A DNA stretch of 32,787 nucleotides, taken from contig JAUWBH010000050.1 in the NCBI GenBank assembly GCA_030605085.1, forward strand, positions 1-32,787, given 5' to 3'. Source of the DNA: Promethearchaeota archaeon. Its GTDB lineage: Archaea; Asgardarchaeota; Lokiarchaeia; Sigynarchaeales; SOKP01. A model generated the notes under the pieces. It did not search any database, was not told the DNA's origin, and saw only the letters and a program-made list of their open reading frames with translations. Of the stretch, positions 16,113 to 24,130 are shown one piece after another (positions within the stretch are counted from its first letter, which is position 1; every line of letters starts with the position of its first letter). The position numbers were made by a program, and so were the translations under genes.

Positions 16113-16591
16113 TTAAAAAAATTTGTTTAATATTTTAAAACTGAATTTTAAATTAACTAAATTATCGAGTCCATTAATATTATTTATTTCATTATTGTTA
16201 AGATATAATTGATTTAAATTCAAAAGAGTGTCCAAAACCTTGAATTTTTTTAATTTTATTACATGAGAGATTTAATTCTTTTAGATTTATGTGTTTTTCT
16301 AATCCTTCTATTGAATGTTCTAAATGCTCTATTTGAAAAATATATAATAAGTGATTTTGCAGCATAAGCTTTGATAAGATTATTATCATCAGAGATTAAG
16401 ATATTTTCTAAATATTTGAAGTAAAAGTCGGATTTAATGCCTAGTTTACTTAAAAATTTCATAGCATCAATTCGTAACATTTCTTCAATGCTATTTTCGA
16501 TAAAGGAAATAAAATAACTAATTGTAGAAAATTTATCAATTTTTCCAGCTAAAAACTCGTTATATATCTGTCTGGGCTCTAAATGGGACAT
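16113..16591 (-). pseudogene. Decayed LRR gene with the shared N-terminal helical module
   Basis: From ATG 16591 the first frame gives SHLEPRQIYNEFLAGKID, FSTISYFISFIENSIEEML and YLENILISDDNNLIKAYAA, aligning with the helical module of the 4031 and 6679 proteins. Near 16340 the coding shifts to a second frame (EHSIEGLEKHINLKELNLS), and near 16225 to a third (LNLNQLYLNNNEINNINGL) that stops at 16113. The LRRs are of the 22-residue SDS22 kind (N-x-I-x-x-I-x-G-L), unlike the LPxS repeats of the other two proteins. Two frameshifts and a short repeat region mark it as a relic. Confidence 0.7.
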
Positions 16592-16776
16592 CTACATTTG
16601 TAATAAATGAGTAGGATATATAAATAATTAAGTTTTTCTTAATTATTTAGAGTTTTTCAATTATTAACAGATTATTTATTCATGAATTCTTTCCATACAA
16701 TTGAATTAATTTAATGAAATATTTTTTTTCTGTAAAATTTATTTTAATATTGTAATAAAAATAATTCTTGATATTA

Positions 16777-17364
16777 ATGAATAATAATTTAAACGTCCCT
16801 AAAAATAAGAGACATAGATTTGCTCAACCATTAGGTAAATTAATTGCTGGAACTCGTCAAGAAACTTTAATTCAAGTGGAAGACATTATACGAAACTATC
16901 TAAAAACAAATTTAATTGTCAATTTTTATATCGTTGGAGATATAGTAACTAAAGACTTTTTGGCAAATCAATATTTGAGATCATTTATTAAACTCTGCAT
17001 TATTGACGAAAAAACACAACGAGAAAAGATAACTATTGATACCGATGATTTTTTTGAGGCTATAATAGAATTTGAAAATCCCAAGGGTACTATTCAAAAT
17101 GAGATTTGGGTTCTTTTAGAAAATATTATTAACTCTGGAAAAAGGACATTACTTAGAATAACGAGTGGAGAAGAAGACTTATTAGTCCTACCTCTTGTAT
17201 TGCAAATTCCTTTAAAAGATAATGTTAAAAATCTTGTATTTTACGGACAACCTCCAATTACAGACGCTAAAATAACTATACCTGAGGGTATTGTAATCGT
17301 AGATTTAAACGAAAAAATTCAGAAGAGAGTTAAAAAATTTATTGCCTTAATGGACAAGCTTTAA
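16777..17364 (+). CDS. GTP-dependent dephospho-CoA kinase (DUF359 family)
   Basis: This 195-residue archaeal enzyme performs the last step of CoA synthesis, phosphorylating dephospho-CoA with GTP. Family landmarks are RHRFAQPLGKLI, VGDIVTKDFL near residue 55, IIDEKTQRE, ENPKGTIQNEI, the signature GEEDLLVLP and YGQPP. ATG at 16777 is preferred over the TTG at 16768 because it aligns with the start of the truncated copy. It is followed by eS24 and eS27, the standard neighbours, so this copy is the functional one, separated from spt4 by the 2.3-kb insert. Confidence 0.9.
   Translation: MNNNLNVPKNKRHRFAQPLGKLIAGTRQETLIQVEDIIRNYLKTNLIVNFYIVGDIVTKDFLANQYLRSFIKLCIIDEKTQREKITIDTDDFFEAIIEFENPKGTIQNEIWVLLENIINSGKRTLLRITSGEEDLLVLPLVLQIPLKDNVKNLVFYGQPPITDAKITIPEGIVIVDLNEKIQKRVKKFIALMDKL
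16911..16968 (+). repeat. 58-base direct repeat, right copy (inside the complete kinase gene)
   Basis: This is the partner of 14450-14507 (56 of 58 bases identical). It is embedded in the coding region of the intact kinase gene, which continues beyond it, whereas the left copy ends in unrelated sequence. Confidence 0.85.
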
Positions 17365-17471
17365 ATATTTCTTTCTCTCAGTAAAAAAAATGACTGAAAA
17401 AAGCAAAATTTTATTTTTTATTTTATATTTATTACCTTTAAATAGGAAAGAATTAAAAAGGTTCAAGAAAA

Positions 17472-17828
17472 ATGTCATTCACTATAGAAATTTTGGAAGA
17501 AAAGAGAAATCCTTTAATCGATCGGACGGAGTTAAAAATTAAAATTGATCATTATGGAAAAGGATCTCCGAATAGACTTGAAATAAAAAAGAAAGTAGCA
17601 TCAATGCATGGATCTAATGAGAAGCTTACAATAATAAAAAAGATTCAGTCCCACTTTGGTTCGACTCAAGATATCGCACAAATTTACGTTTACGATAGTG
17701 CGGAATCATTGAAATTCTTTGAGCCGTTCCATATTCAAGCTCGAAATTTGCCGAAGGAAAAAAGAGTTGATATTTACAAGTTTAAAAAGAAAAAAGAACC
17801 TTATAAGCACCTATTTGAGTACGATTAA
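17472..17828 (+). CDS. rps24e: Ribosomal protein eS24
   Basis: This 118-residue protein has the eS24 features: [34 protein letters not shown] and [17 protein letters not shown], with a basic C-terminus. It is a small-subunit protein found in archaea and eukaryotes. It starts with ATG at 17472. The eS27 gene follows 28 bases later, as in most archaea, and the kinase gene precedes it, so this is one operon. Confidence 0.95.
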   Translation: MSFTIEILEEKRNPLIDRTELKIKIDHYGKGSPNRLEIKKKVASMHGSNEKLTIIKKIQSHFGSTQDIAQIYVYDSAESLKFFEPFHIQARNLPKEKRVDIYKFKKKKEPYKHLFEYD

Positions 17829-17856
17829 TGAAAACATTAAAAAATGTGAGTTAAAA

Positions 17857-18087
17857 ATGACTGACGCGTCAAAATATTATAAAATTGAAGGAGATAAATT
17901 GGTTCGAACTCATAGAACATGCCCTAAATGCGGTTCGGGATATTACCTTGCGGATCATTACGATAGATGGTCTTGTGGCGCATGTAAGTATACAGTGTTT
18001 AAACGAAAAGGAAAAAAAGGTACTACTAGAGCAAGAACAGGTGGACCAAAAAGAAGATCTCCTCGCAAACGTACAAAATCAATGTAG
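17857..18087 (+). CDS. rps27ae: Ribosomal protein eS31 (S27ae family)
   Basis: This 76-residue protein is a zinc ribbon with CPKC and CGAC ([18 protein letters not shown]) followed by a basic tail of KRKGKK and RSPRKR. This is the S27ae family, fused to ubiquitin in eukaryotes and free here. ATG at 17857 is preferred because it gives the usual [18 protein letters not shown] beginning. The longer open frame upstream overlaps eS24. The gene ends with TAG, which shows that TAG is a working stop codon in this genome. Confidence 0.94.
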   Translation: MTDASKYYKIEGDKLVRTHRTCPKCGSGYYLADHYDRWSCGACKYTVFKRKGKKGTTRARTGGPKRRSPRKRTKSM

Positions 18088-18276
18088 CTTTTATTGAAGC
18101 TTAAAAATCTAATTGATTTAAAGCACTATTTCAATTTTTTCAATTCTTTATTAATTTGTTTATTCAATTATACTATTATTTTTATAAAAAAAAAGTTAAA
18201 TGAGTTTTACCAGATTTCAACAAAATGAACACTATAATAATATTAAATACTTAAAGCGTTGGAGATAGATAAATAG

Positions 18277-19278
18277 ATGCGCTTATGTCTTGGTATAGAG
18301 AGCACAGCACACACTTTTGGTCTAGGAATAGTTGATTTTGAAGGAAAGGTTTATAGTCTTGTTAACGATATATACATCCCTACGGAAGGGGGATTGCACC
18401 CAGCAAAAGTTAGGGAACATCACTTAAATAATTTCGTGGAAACCATAAAATTGGCATTATTGGAAGCAAATTGTAATATAAAAGATATAGATTTAATCGC
18501 ATTTAGTCAAAGTCCTGGACTTGGGCCCATTTTAAGAATAGGTGCTTTAGTGGCACGTATGTTGAGCCAACTTCTGAATATTCCGATTGTAGCAGTTAAT
18601 CATTGCGTAGCACACATCGAAATTGGGCGGCTAATGTGTAATCTTAAAAATCCTATCACTCTTTATGTGTCAGGTGGGAACACAATTGTAAGTGCTTTTG
18701 AATCGAGTAGATATCAAATTTTTGGAGAAACGCTAGATTTACCAATTGGGAATATGATTGATTCGTTTGCTCGAGACGCGGGTTTATCACATCCTGGTGG
18801 ACCTAAGATTGAAAAGTTAGCTCAAGAATCAAATAAGTATATCTCACTCCCCTATGTAGTGAAGGGTATGGATTTATCTTTTTCAGGGCTTTATACGGCT
18901 GCTAAAAGATTAATAGAGTCTGAAGAATATGGAAAAAATTATACATTAAACGATGTTGCTTATTCGATTCAAGAAACTGCTTTTGGGATGTTGACGGAAG
19001 TAACTGAGCGAGCTCTAGCCCATACTGAGAAAAGTGAAGTGTTATTAACTGGTGGTGTTGCTGCTAATAAAAGATTGCAAGCTATGATTGAATACATAAG
19101 CAATGAACATAACGCAAGGTTTGAAGTCGTACCTTTAAGATATGCTGGAGACAATGGAGCAATGATTGGATGGACGGGTATTCTTCGTTATATGGCAGAA
19201 GGAGGACATGCAATTTCTGAAACAGTTATTAAACCCAAAGAAAGAATGGATAAAATATCAATTCCGTGGCGGAATTAA
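18277..19278 (+). CDS. kae1: tRNA N6-threonylcarbamoyladenosine synthase subunit Kae1
   Basis: This 333-residue protein is the catalytic subunit of the KEOPS complex, which makes t6A at position 37 of ANN-reading tRNAs. Visible features are the ASKHA start GIESTAHTFG, iron-binding H109 and H113 in NHCVAHIE, the nucleotide loop YVSGGNT at 130-136, PGGPKIEKLA, LLTGGVAAN and the final metal Asp in YAGDNGAMIG. A TATA-like TTAAATA at 18243-18249 lies about 30 bases upstream, suggesting its own near-leaderless promoter. bud32 follows directly, as in most archaea. Confidence 0.97.
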   Translation: MRLCLGIESTAHTFGLGIVDFEGKVYSLVNDIYIPTEGGLHPAKVREHHLNNFVETIKLALLEANCNIKDIDLIAFSQSPGLGPILRIGALVARMLSQLLNIPIVAVNHCVAHIEIGRLMCNLKNPITLYVSGGNTIVSAFESSRYQIFGETLDLPIGNMIDSFARDAGLSHPGGPKIEKLAQESNKYISLPYVVKGMDLSFSGLYTAAKRLIESEEYGKNYTLNDVAYSIQETAFGMLTEVTERALAHTEKSEVLLTGGVAANKRLQAMIEYISNEHNARFEVVPLRYAGDNGAMIGWTGILRYMAEGGHAISETVIKPKERMDKISIPWRN

Positions 19279-19307
19279 ATACCAATTCCGTGGAGGTTTT
19301 AGAAAAA

Positions 19308-19979
19308 ATGAGTTCAAAAATAACAAAAGAAAAAATAATTCGTAAAGGTGCTGAAGCTACTCTTTATTACGGACACTGGTTTGATAAAGAAGTTATTTTC
19401 AAATATCGAATTCCTAAAAAATATCGTATCGAAGAATTAGATAAGACAATTAGAACTGCCCGGACATTAAGCGAAGCTAGAGCCTTGATAAGAGTAAAAA
19501 ATTATGGCATTAATGTACCTCAAGTATATGAGATTGACGCAAAAAAGGCCACAATCGTAATGAAATACATTCAGGGTAAAAAATTAAAAGATGTTATGGA
19601 AATTTTGGACAACATAAAAAAAAAGACTTATTTTACAACGATTGGAAAATATATTGCCATATTGCACAAGAATGGACATATACATGGAGATGTAACAACG
19701 AGTAATATTATAATTACTTCAAACGAAGAAATCTTTCTGATCGACTTTGGTCTTCACGAGTATTCTGATTCAATCGAAGATAAAAGCGTTGATCTCCACC
19801 TTTTTAAAAGAGTACTCATTTCTTCCCATGGAAAAGATTTTAATTTTTGTTTTAATGCTTTTCTTGAAGGCTACAAAAGTGAATATATGAATAATTTAAA
19901 AGAATGTCAAGAGATTATTAAAAATATATCTGTGATTGAAACATGTGGAAGATATGTAAAAAAAGAAGAAAGATTGTAA
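19308..19979 (+). CDS. bud32: KEOPS-associated kinase/ATPase Bud32
   Basis: This small atypical kinase regulates Kae1 within KEOPS. Motifs are the opening KGAEATLYYG, the lysine in VIFKYRIPKKYR, the helix RTLSEARAL, catalytic HGDVTTSNIII and metal-binding LIDFGLHEYS. A degenerate basic tail (RYVKKEERL) replaces the usual arginine-rich end. The ATG at 19308 gives 223 residues and has GGAGG at 19292-19296. A GTG at 19266 would add 14 residues and overlap kae1 by 13 bases, and neither start can be excluded. The gene is separate from kae1, not fused as in some methanogens. Confidence 0.95.
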   Translation: MSSKITKEKIIRKGAEATLYYGHWFDKEVIFKYRIPKKYRIEELDKTIRTARTLSEARALIRVKNYGINVPQVYEIDAKKATIVMKYIQGKKLKDVMEILDNIKKKTYFTTIGKYIAILHKNGHIHGDVTTSNIIITSNEEIFLIDFGLHEYSDSIEDKSVDLHLFKRVLISSHGKDFNFCFNAFLEGYKSEYMNNLKECQEIIKNISVIETCGRYVKKEERL

Positions 19980-20244
19980 TTTTTGCAATTTATTTAATAT
20001 TGTTAATGGAAAATTCTTAAAAAAATAAATTTTTTTCATAAAAAATATAAACTTGAATGTAGTTTGTTTAATCACCTTCAAAAATAATTAAAACGCATGA
20101 TATAGAGCTCTTTATATATCAGATATATATTTATAATAGTTTGATTTATTATTATTATGTTTTAAAATTAAATAATATATTAAAGGGGCAATATACTCTT
20201 TTTATACAATATTTTAAAAAATTAGTTCATTTGGTGTAGAGCAA

Positions 20245-20472
20245 ATGAAAGATAAAGAAAAAATGAAAGAAAAGACTAAGATGCGCAATATTACGATTAA
20301 TCTACCTTATCTTTACGACCGAAATATACAGTGGTTAATATCAAATAAATTAATCGCTAACCGATCAGAAGCTGTTAGAATTGCGCTTAAAGAATTTTTA
20401 GATAGAGAATTCGGTGAAAATTTAGACTTATTAGGATTTTCGGAAATTGAAAAAAACGAAAAAATAACTTAA
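20245..20472 (+). CDS. Ribbon-helix-helix transcriptional regulator
   Basis: This 75-residue protein has a Lys-rich N-terminus, the DNA-contacting strand MRNITINLP and two helices (LYDRNIQWLISNKLI and NRSEAVRIALKEFLD). That is the CopG/MetJ fold, with a short acidic tail. Such proteins bind operators as dimers, often next to their own promoter. The upstream DNA at 20110-20140 is rich in ATATAT blocks that could hold the site. No toxin gene is adjacent, so a stand-alone repressor is more likely than an antitoxin. The start could also be one of the internal ATGs at 20263 or 20281. Confidence 0.8.
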   Translation: MKDKEKMKEKTKMRNITINLPYLYDRNIQWLISNKLIANRSEAVRIALKEFLDREFGENLDLLGFSEIEKNEKIT

Positions 20473-20483
20473 TTTTTATTTAA

Positions 20484-20729
20484 TTATCTTCTTTTTCTTA
20501 TTTTTCTTGCTTCCCTCTCAACTTCGCGTAATATAATAATGTCGTCTAATCGTACGGGACCCTTTACATTTCTCGTTAAAATTCGATTTCTATCTCTCCC
20601 TTCAAGAATTCTAACCTTAATCTGTGTAATTTCACCAGTCAATCCCGTACGCCCAATTACGGCGATCACCTGCGCAGGAATTGATTGATCTTTTATTTTA
20701 ATACCTTTAGTTTTATCAAGTTTAACCAA
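20484..20729 (-). CDS. rps28e: Ribosomal protein eS28
   Basis: This 81-residue protein has the family pattern [51 protein letters not shown] and a basic end. It is an archaeal/eukaryotic small-subunit protein near the mRNA exit. It starts at 20729, 15 bases after L7Ae, forming the usual L7Ae-eS28 pair. The eL24 gene that often follows lies instead at 23931. Confidence 0.95.
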   Translation of the reverse strand: MVKLDKTKGIKIKDQSIPAQVIAVIGRTGLTGEITQIKVRILEGRDRNRILTRNVKGPVRLDDIIILREVEREARKIRKRR

Positions 20730-20744
20730 AACTTTTCACCAGGG

Positions 20745-21116
20745 TTAACTTTTTATTGCATTTAATTGTTTTAATAGCCCTTCCAAAATATTTTCGTTTC
20801 CAGTTCCTACCTCTACGACTGCGATTGAAGCAGAACCCACATTAATTTTTACGGCATTCCCTAAGATTTTTCTTGTAGAGATATATGTGTAAGGAACTTT
20901 TTTCTCTTCACAAAGAAATGGAATGTGAAACAATATCTCGGGGGGAGATACATCTTCGGCCATTACAACTAATTTTGCCTGTCCCCGTTCAATACTCTTT
21001 GTGGTTTCGTTCATGCCCTTACGAATTTTGTTGTCCTTCGCTTCCGCAATAGATATTATTGTGTTTTTTATTTGTTCTTTTAATTTATCTGGTACTTTAA
21101 ATTTAATATACGACAT
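20745..21116 (-). CDS. rpl7ae: Ribosomal protein eL8/L7Ae, K-turn binding
   Basis: This 123-residue protein has the L7Ae core IRKGMNETTKSIERGQAKLVVMAEDVSP and then CEEKKVPYTYI and GNAVKINVGSASIAVVE. In archaea it binds kink-turns in 23S rRNA, box C/D and H/ACA guide RNAs and RNase P. It starts with ATG at 21116. A TATA-like run of TA steps at about 21138-21153 on this strand lies 25-35 bases upstream. It is the first gene of the pair with eS28. A TnpB gene begins its 3' end 166 bases further upstream. Confidence 0.95.
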   Translation of the reverse strand: MSYIKFKVPDKLKEQIKNTIISIAEAKDNKIRKGMNETTKSIERGQAKLVVMAEDVSPPEILFHIPFLCEEKKVPYTYISTRKILGNAVKINVGSASIAVVEVGTGNENILEGLLKQLNAIKS

Positions 21117-21282
21117 TTGAGTTGCGTCTCATTCCAATATATTAATATATATTTTCATTAATCATAGAATTTGTAATATGAAGAAAAGGAAATAATGTAA
21201 AATAAAATTTACGATTTAGAGCTGAAAACTTAAAAATATTTAATTCGTATTAATCTCTAGGTTATCAATTTTATTAAAAATA

Positions 21283-22560
21283 TTAAATACTATTAAAATT
21301 TTTTAATAAAAAATGTTCATGCGAAGTTTGGAACACCTCCCTTATTCGCACGGGTTGAAACCAGCACCCCCTATCGGATAGGTTTCGAATAAAACCATCT
21401 CCGACTACTTTTCTGAGGATGTTTAACGCTCCGTTCACGTCCGCGTTGAGCAGGTAATTCGAGCCTCTAAACAATCCTCTCTTAATCCGCTTTCCTGCAT
21501 ATTTTTTATGTTTTTGAATCGGTTCTAAATCTAACGAGCTATATTTTGAAGTGTAGGACTCGTCTACTTCGTGAATTTCAATTCCTACCAGCTTAGCTTT
21601 ATAGGTTATCATCTGTTTAAGCTTTTGAATGGGGATGTTAACAAAATTCTGGTTATTTTGTTTGCCCAATCGTATGTTTTGTTTTATGGCTTTTAATTCT
21701 CCTAAACGAATGTGTCCTATTTCGCTTTTTAAACAATATCCAACGATTAATTGTGCAGTCTTGTGTAAATAGTCATTAACAATCGAATTTCGATTAATAG
21801 TAATACAATCGAGTCGAGATGTCCATTTTAGTTTTTGCTTGTCTTTTATAGAATAGAGCCTTGCTTTTCTTTTATTCCATTGCCTATTAATCGATTTTAT
21901 TATTTTGCCAGAAATTATAATTGGCTTGGAATTTCTGTTTTCTACGGTAGTTATTAAATTGTTTAGCCCGAAATCGATAGATAAATACTTCTCTTGATTT
22001 ATTTTCGATTTCTTTACGCTTTTTTTATACACTATTTCGATTTCGTAAAATTTTTTTCTTGGTAAAACGCGTATTTGCTGATAAGTTTCGAAATTCTTAT
22101 TTTTATACCGAGGAATGGTTAGTTCAATTAAGTTTTCAAACTCAGGGAATGTTTCTTTAAAAAGTGTGGACATCGTAAGAATAATTTTATGGTTCTCAAT
22201 CTTACTGTTTTGATTCGTAAATATCAGCAGATTGTAATTCTCCTGCTTGTATTTAGGTGGTCTCGGTCTCCCGTTGAATTTTTTCGGATTTTTTTTCCAT
22301 TCTTTCATCGCGTTGAAAAAACTTTTCCAGTTCTTATCTAAGGTTTTAAGAATCTGTTGTGACGTTTGAGCTTTTAATAGTTTATAATGGTCTGTTTGTT
22401 TTAATATGAAATTTAAGTCCTGATAGCGAAGCCAATTCTCCAAATGAAAAAAATCTTGTCTCACGTACCAGTTTGCTTGATTATACAGCTTTTTAGAAAG
22501 AGAGCAAAGCACGTCTAAATGGTCGTTCTTAGGCTTTCTGAACTTATAGGCTAATTTCAT
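21283..22560 (-). CDS. tnpB: TnpB RNA-guided nuclease of the IS200/IS605/IS607 group
   Basis: This is a 425-residue TnpB, the ancestor-like relative of Cas12. The N-terminal basic part (KLAYKFRKPKNDHL) and helical wedge are followed by the RuvC residues: Asp in LSIDFGLNNLITT, Glu in IRLGELKAIKQN and Asp in NADVNGALNILRK. The zinc-finger cysteines usual between the last two motifs are absent. In their place is ESYTSKYSSLDLEPIQKHKKY and GKRIKRGLFRG, a known zinc-less type. All catalytic residues are present. No tnpA is adjacent, and the nearest recombinase is the broken IS607 copy 10 kb away. It sits between the L7Ae operon and rpo10. Confidence 0.93.
   Translation of the reverse strand: MKLAYKFRKPKNDHLDVLCSLSKKLYNQANWYVRQDFFHLENWLRYQDLNFILKQTDHYKLLKAQTSQQILKTLDKNWKSFFNAMKEWKKNPKKFNGRPRPPKYKQENYNLLIFTNQNSKIENHKIILTMSTLFKETFPEFENLIELTIPRYKNKNFETYQQIRVLPRKKFYEIEIVYKKSVKKSKINQEKYLSIDFGLNNLITTVENRNSKPIIISGKIIKSINRQWNKRKARLYSIKDKQKLKWTSRLDCITINRNSIVNDYLHKTAQLIVGYCLKSEIGHIRLGELKAIKQNIRLGKQNNQNFVNIPIQKLKQMITYKAKLVGIEIHEVDESYTSKYSSLDLEPIQKHKKYAGKRIKRGLFRGSNYLLNADVNGALNILRKVVGDGFIRNLSDRGCWFQPVRIREVFQTSHEHFLLKNFNSI
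21300..21400 (-). ncRNA. Candidate guide (omega) RNA / right end of the TnpB element
   Basis: The 3' end of tnpB carries stacked inverted repeats: TGCGAA (21320-21325) with TTCGCA (21345-21350), GGTT-GA-AACC (21353-21362), and CCTATC-G-GATAGG (21370-21382). TnpB guide RNAs are known to come from this place, overlapping the 3' coding end and the element's right end. The guide would then be read from flanking sequence below about 21283-21300. The exact boundary cannot be set by eye. Confidence 0.45.
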
Positions 22561-22820
22561 TTGGAATATTATTTGCAGTTTTGTTACAATAACTCGATAA
22601 TCCTATTTAAATAAAAAGAGAGGAGTGATTTTTTCACACATAAATAAATTTTAATAAAATCTTTTAACATTTTTTACCTTTTTTAATAATTTAATCTCTA
22701 TATTTTTATAATAAAAATCAGAAAATTTTTTTGGAAGATTTCATCTTATTAATTGAATTAAAGAATAAACATTAAGTAAAAAAAAAATGATTAAAATTAG
22801 CTTAACGGAGGAGATATACC

Positions 22821-23021
22821 ATAATAATACCAATACGATGTTTTAGTTGCGGGAAACTCATTGCCGATGCGTATCAACCTTATTTAGAATTAATTGAAAA
22901 GGGCGAATCGTCTGAAGATGCGTTCAAGGAGTTAGGTCTCGAACGATTCTGTTGCCGACGAATGGTGGTCTCACATATTGACCTTATCGACGAATTGCTT
23001 AAGTTTCCTCGCTTGCAATAA
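22821..23021 (+). CDS. rpo10: RNA polymerase subunit Rpo10 (RpoN) with apparent ATA start
   Basis: This 66-codon gene encodes the small zinc-bundle subunit that anchors the Rpo3/Rpo11 platform. The sequence IIPIRCFSCGKLIADAYQPY, a SSEDAFKELGLERFCCRRM segment and HIDLIDELLKFP shows the atypical CX2C...CC zinc site intact. The family begins MIIPVRCFTCG, and the codon in the M position here is ATA (22821). No ATG, GTG or TTG exists in frame after the TAA at 22803. A strong GGAGGAG at 22807-22813 is well placed for initiation at 22821. Either a non-canonical AUA start is used or one base is wrong. Confidence 0.9.
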   Translation: MIIPIRCFSCGKLIADAYQPYLELIEKGESSEDAFKELGLERFCCRRMVVSHIDLIDELLKFPRLQ

Positions 23022-23074
23022 TATAATAGAAAAAATCTTTCCAAAAATATTGTTTTTCTTTAACTAATATCAGC

Positions 23075-23227
23075 ATGACTTCATCAATATGGTTTTCTTA
23101 TGTTTTTGAAAACTATTCCTCTTTTAGCCCACCTGAAAGAATTTTCATAGTCTTTATTAGGATTGTGTTAATTGGTTATAGTATGAAAAAAAAAAATAAA
23201 ATAAGAAAAGTCTATGAAAAAAAATAA
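23075..23227 (+). CDS. Doubtful small ORF before the membrane protein
   Basis: ATG at 23075 opens 50 codons with a hydrophobic stretch (RIFIVFIRIVLIGYS) and a very basic end, overlapping the next gene by 14 bases. The overlap and composition are compatible with a small membrane peptide. No homology is recognised, and a chance frame in AT-rich DNA is just as likely. Confidence 0.2.
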   Translation: MTSSIWFSYVFENYSSFSPPERIFIVFIRIVLIGYSMKKKNKIRKVYEKK

Positions 23228-23906
23228 AGATTATTCGTGGATAATTTCTCTTGTTGGGGGGCTCCTAACAATCATCGCAGTTTTAACGCCTGCAGCGGTG
23301 CCAACTAAGGGTAACTCCTATGTTTGGATGTGGGGATTAAATATGGATTCTAATTTCTATTTTTTCGACGAAATCGAACCTCTTATCATTTCAATTCTCT
23401 GCTCGTTAGTAATACTATTTAGCGCAGCTTTCATTATTTTAAGAGCCTTTAAAGTCATGAATAACTTTAATGGCGACGAGAATGTGAACGCTACTGAAAA
23501 TATTTTTTTTTTTATGGGTGTTTTAATTGCTATATCAGCGATTTTATGGCATTTATTGATGAATTTCTACGGTCCTACTTATGTAGCCAAAGAAGAAATG
23601 TATATTGAGGGAGATTATGAAAAAACACCCGTCTATAATTTTTGGGGCTTTAATGCCTCTTTTGGAGTCTACGGGGTAGTTGTCGGAGGAATCTTGGCAA
23701 TAGTAGGATCGTATTTAAAAGGACGCTCTAGTGAAGGAAAGAAAAGAAAAAAACTAAAAATGAAATTAAAACCGAGAAAAAAACCTAAAATTAAAGAGGA
23801 AAAAGACCAGAAAATCGAAAAAAAAGTAAAACCAAAACCTAAACCAAAACCAGAAAAAGAAGAAAAACCTCAAGAAGAATTGAAAAAAGATGACTTCGAT
23901 TTTTAA
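23214..23906 (+). CDS. Four-helix membrane protein with long Lys/Pro tail
   Basis: This 230-residue protein has hydrophobic segments near residues 10-28, 56-80, 98-118 and 146-168. Extracytoplasmic loops are rich in aromatic residues (YVWMWGLNMDSNFYFFDE). From residue 172 a 58-residue charged tail consists almost only of Lys, Glu and Pro (KPKPKPKPEKEEKP). The basic tail is presumably cytoplasmic and could bind nucleic acid or acidic proteins. The family is not recognised, although comparable proteins are frequent in Lokiarchaeia. It starts with ATG at 23214. Confidence 0.65.
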   Translation: MKKNKDYSWIISLVGGLLTIIAVLTPAAVPTKGNSYVWMWGLNMDSNFYFFDEIEPLIISILCSLVILFSAAFIILRAFKVMNNFNGDENVNATENIFFFMGVLIAISAILWHLLMNFYGPTYVAKEEMYIEGDYEKTPVYNFWGFNASFGVYGVVVGGILAIVGSYLKGRSSEGKKRKKLKMKLKPRKKPKIKEEKDQKIEKKVKPKPKPKPEKEEKPQEELKKDDFDF

Positions 23907-23930
23907 CAATAATTAATAAGTAGCAATTAC

Positions 23931-24113
23931 TTAATGTTTTCCATAATAAGATGTCCAGCGGGTTTTTCTTGGATTCTTTTTGTACTTCAACATCGCTTTT
24001 CTACATTTAGCCGTGCAGAAGTTCAAAATTTGTCCATCCCTTTTAACAAACATCATACCTCTCCCTATTGCAATGTCGTAACCACAAAAAGAACACTTCT
24101 TTACTTTTACCAT
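23931..24113 (-). CDS. rpl24e: Ribosomal protein eL24
   Basis: This 60-residue protein has the eL24 zinc motif CSFCG and CTAKC around GRGMMFVKRDGQILNF and ends RKTRWTSYYGKH. It is a large-subunit protein of archaea and eukaryotes. It begins 17 bases after eS6 ends, so the two are co-transcribed. In many archaea eL24 follows L7Ae-eS28. Here those lie 3 kb away with TnpB, rpo10 and a membrane protein between. Confidence 0.95.
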   Translation of the reverse strand: MVKVKKCSFCGYDIAIGRGMMFVKRDGQILNFCTAKCRKAMLKYKKNPRKTRWTSYYGKH

Positions 24114-24130
24114 TCCAATTCAACTCATGT

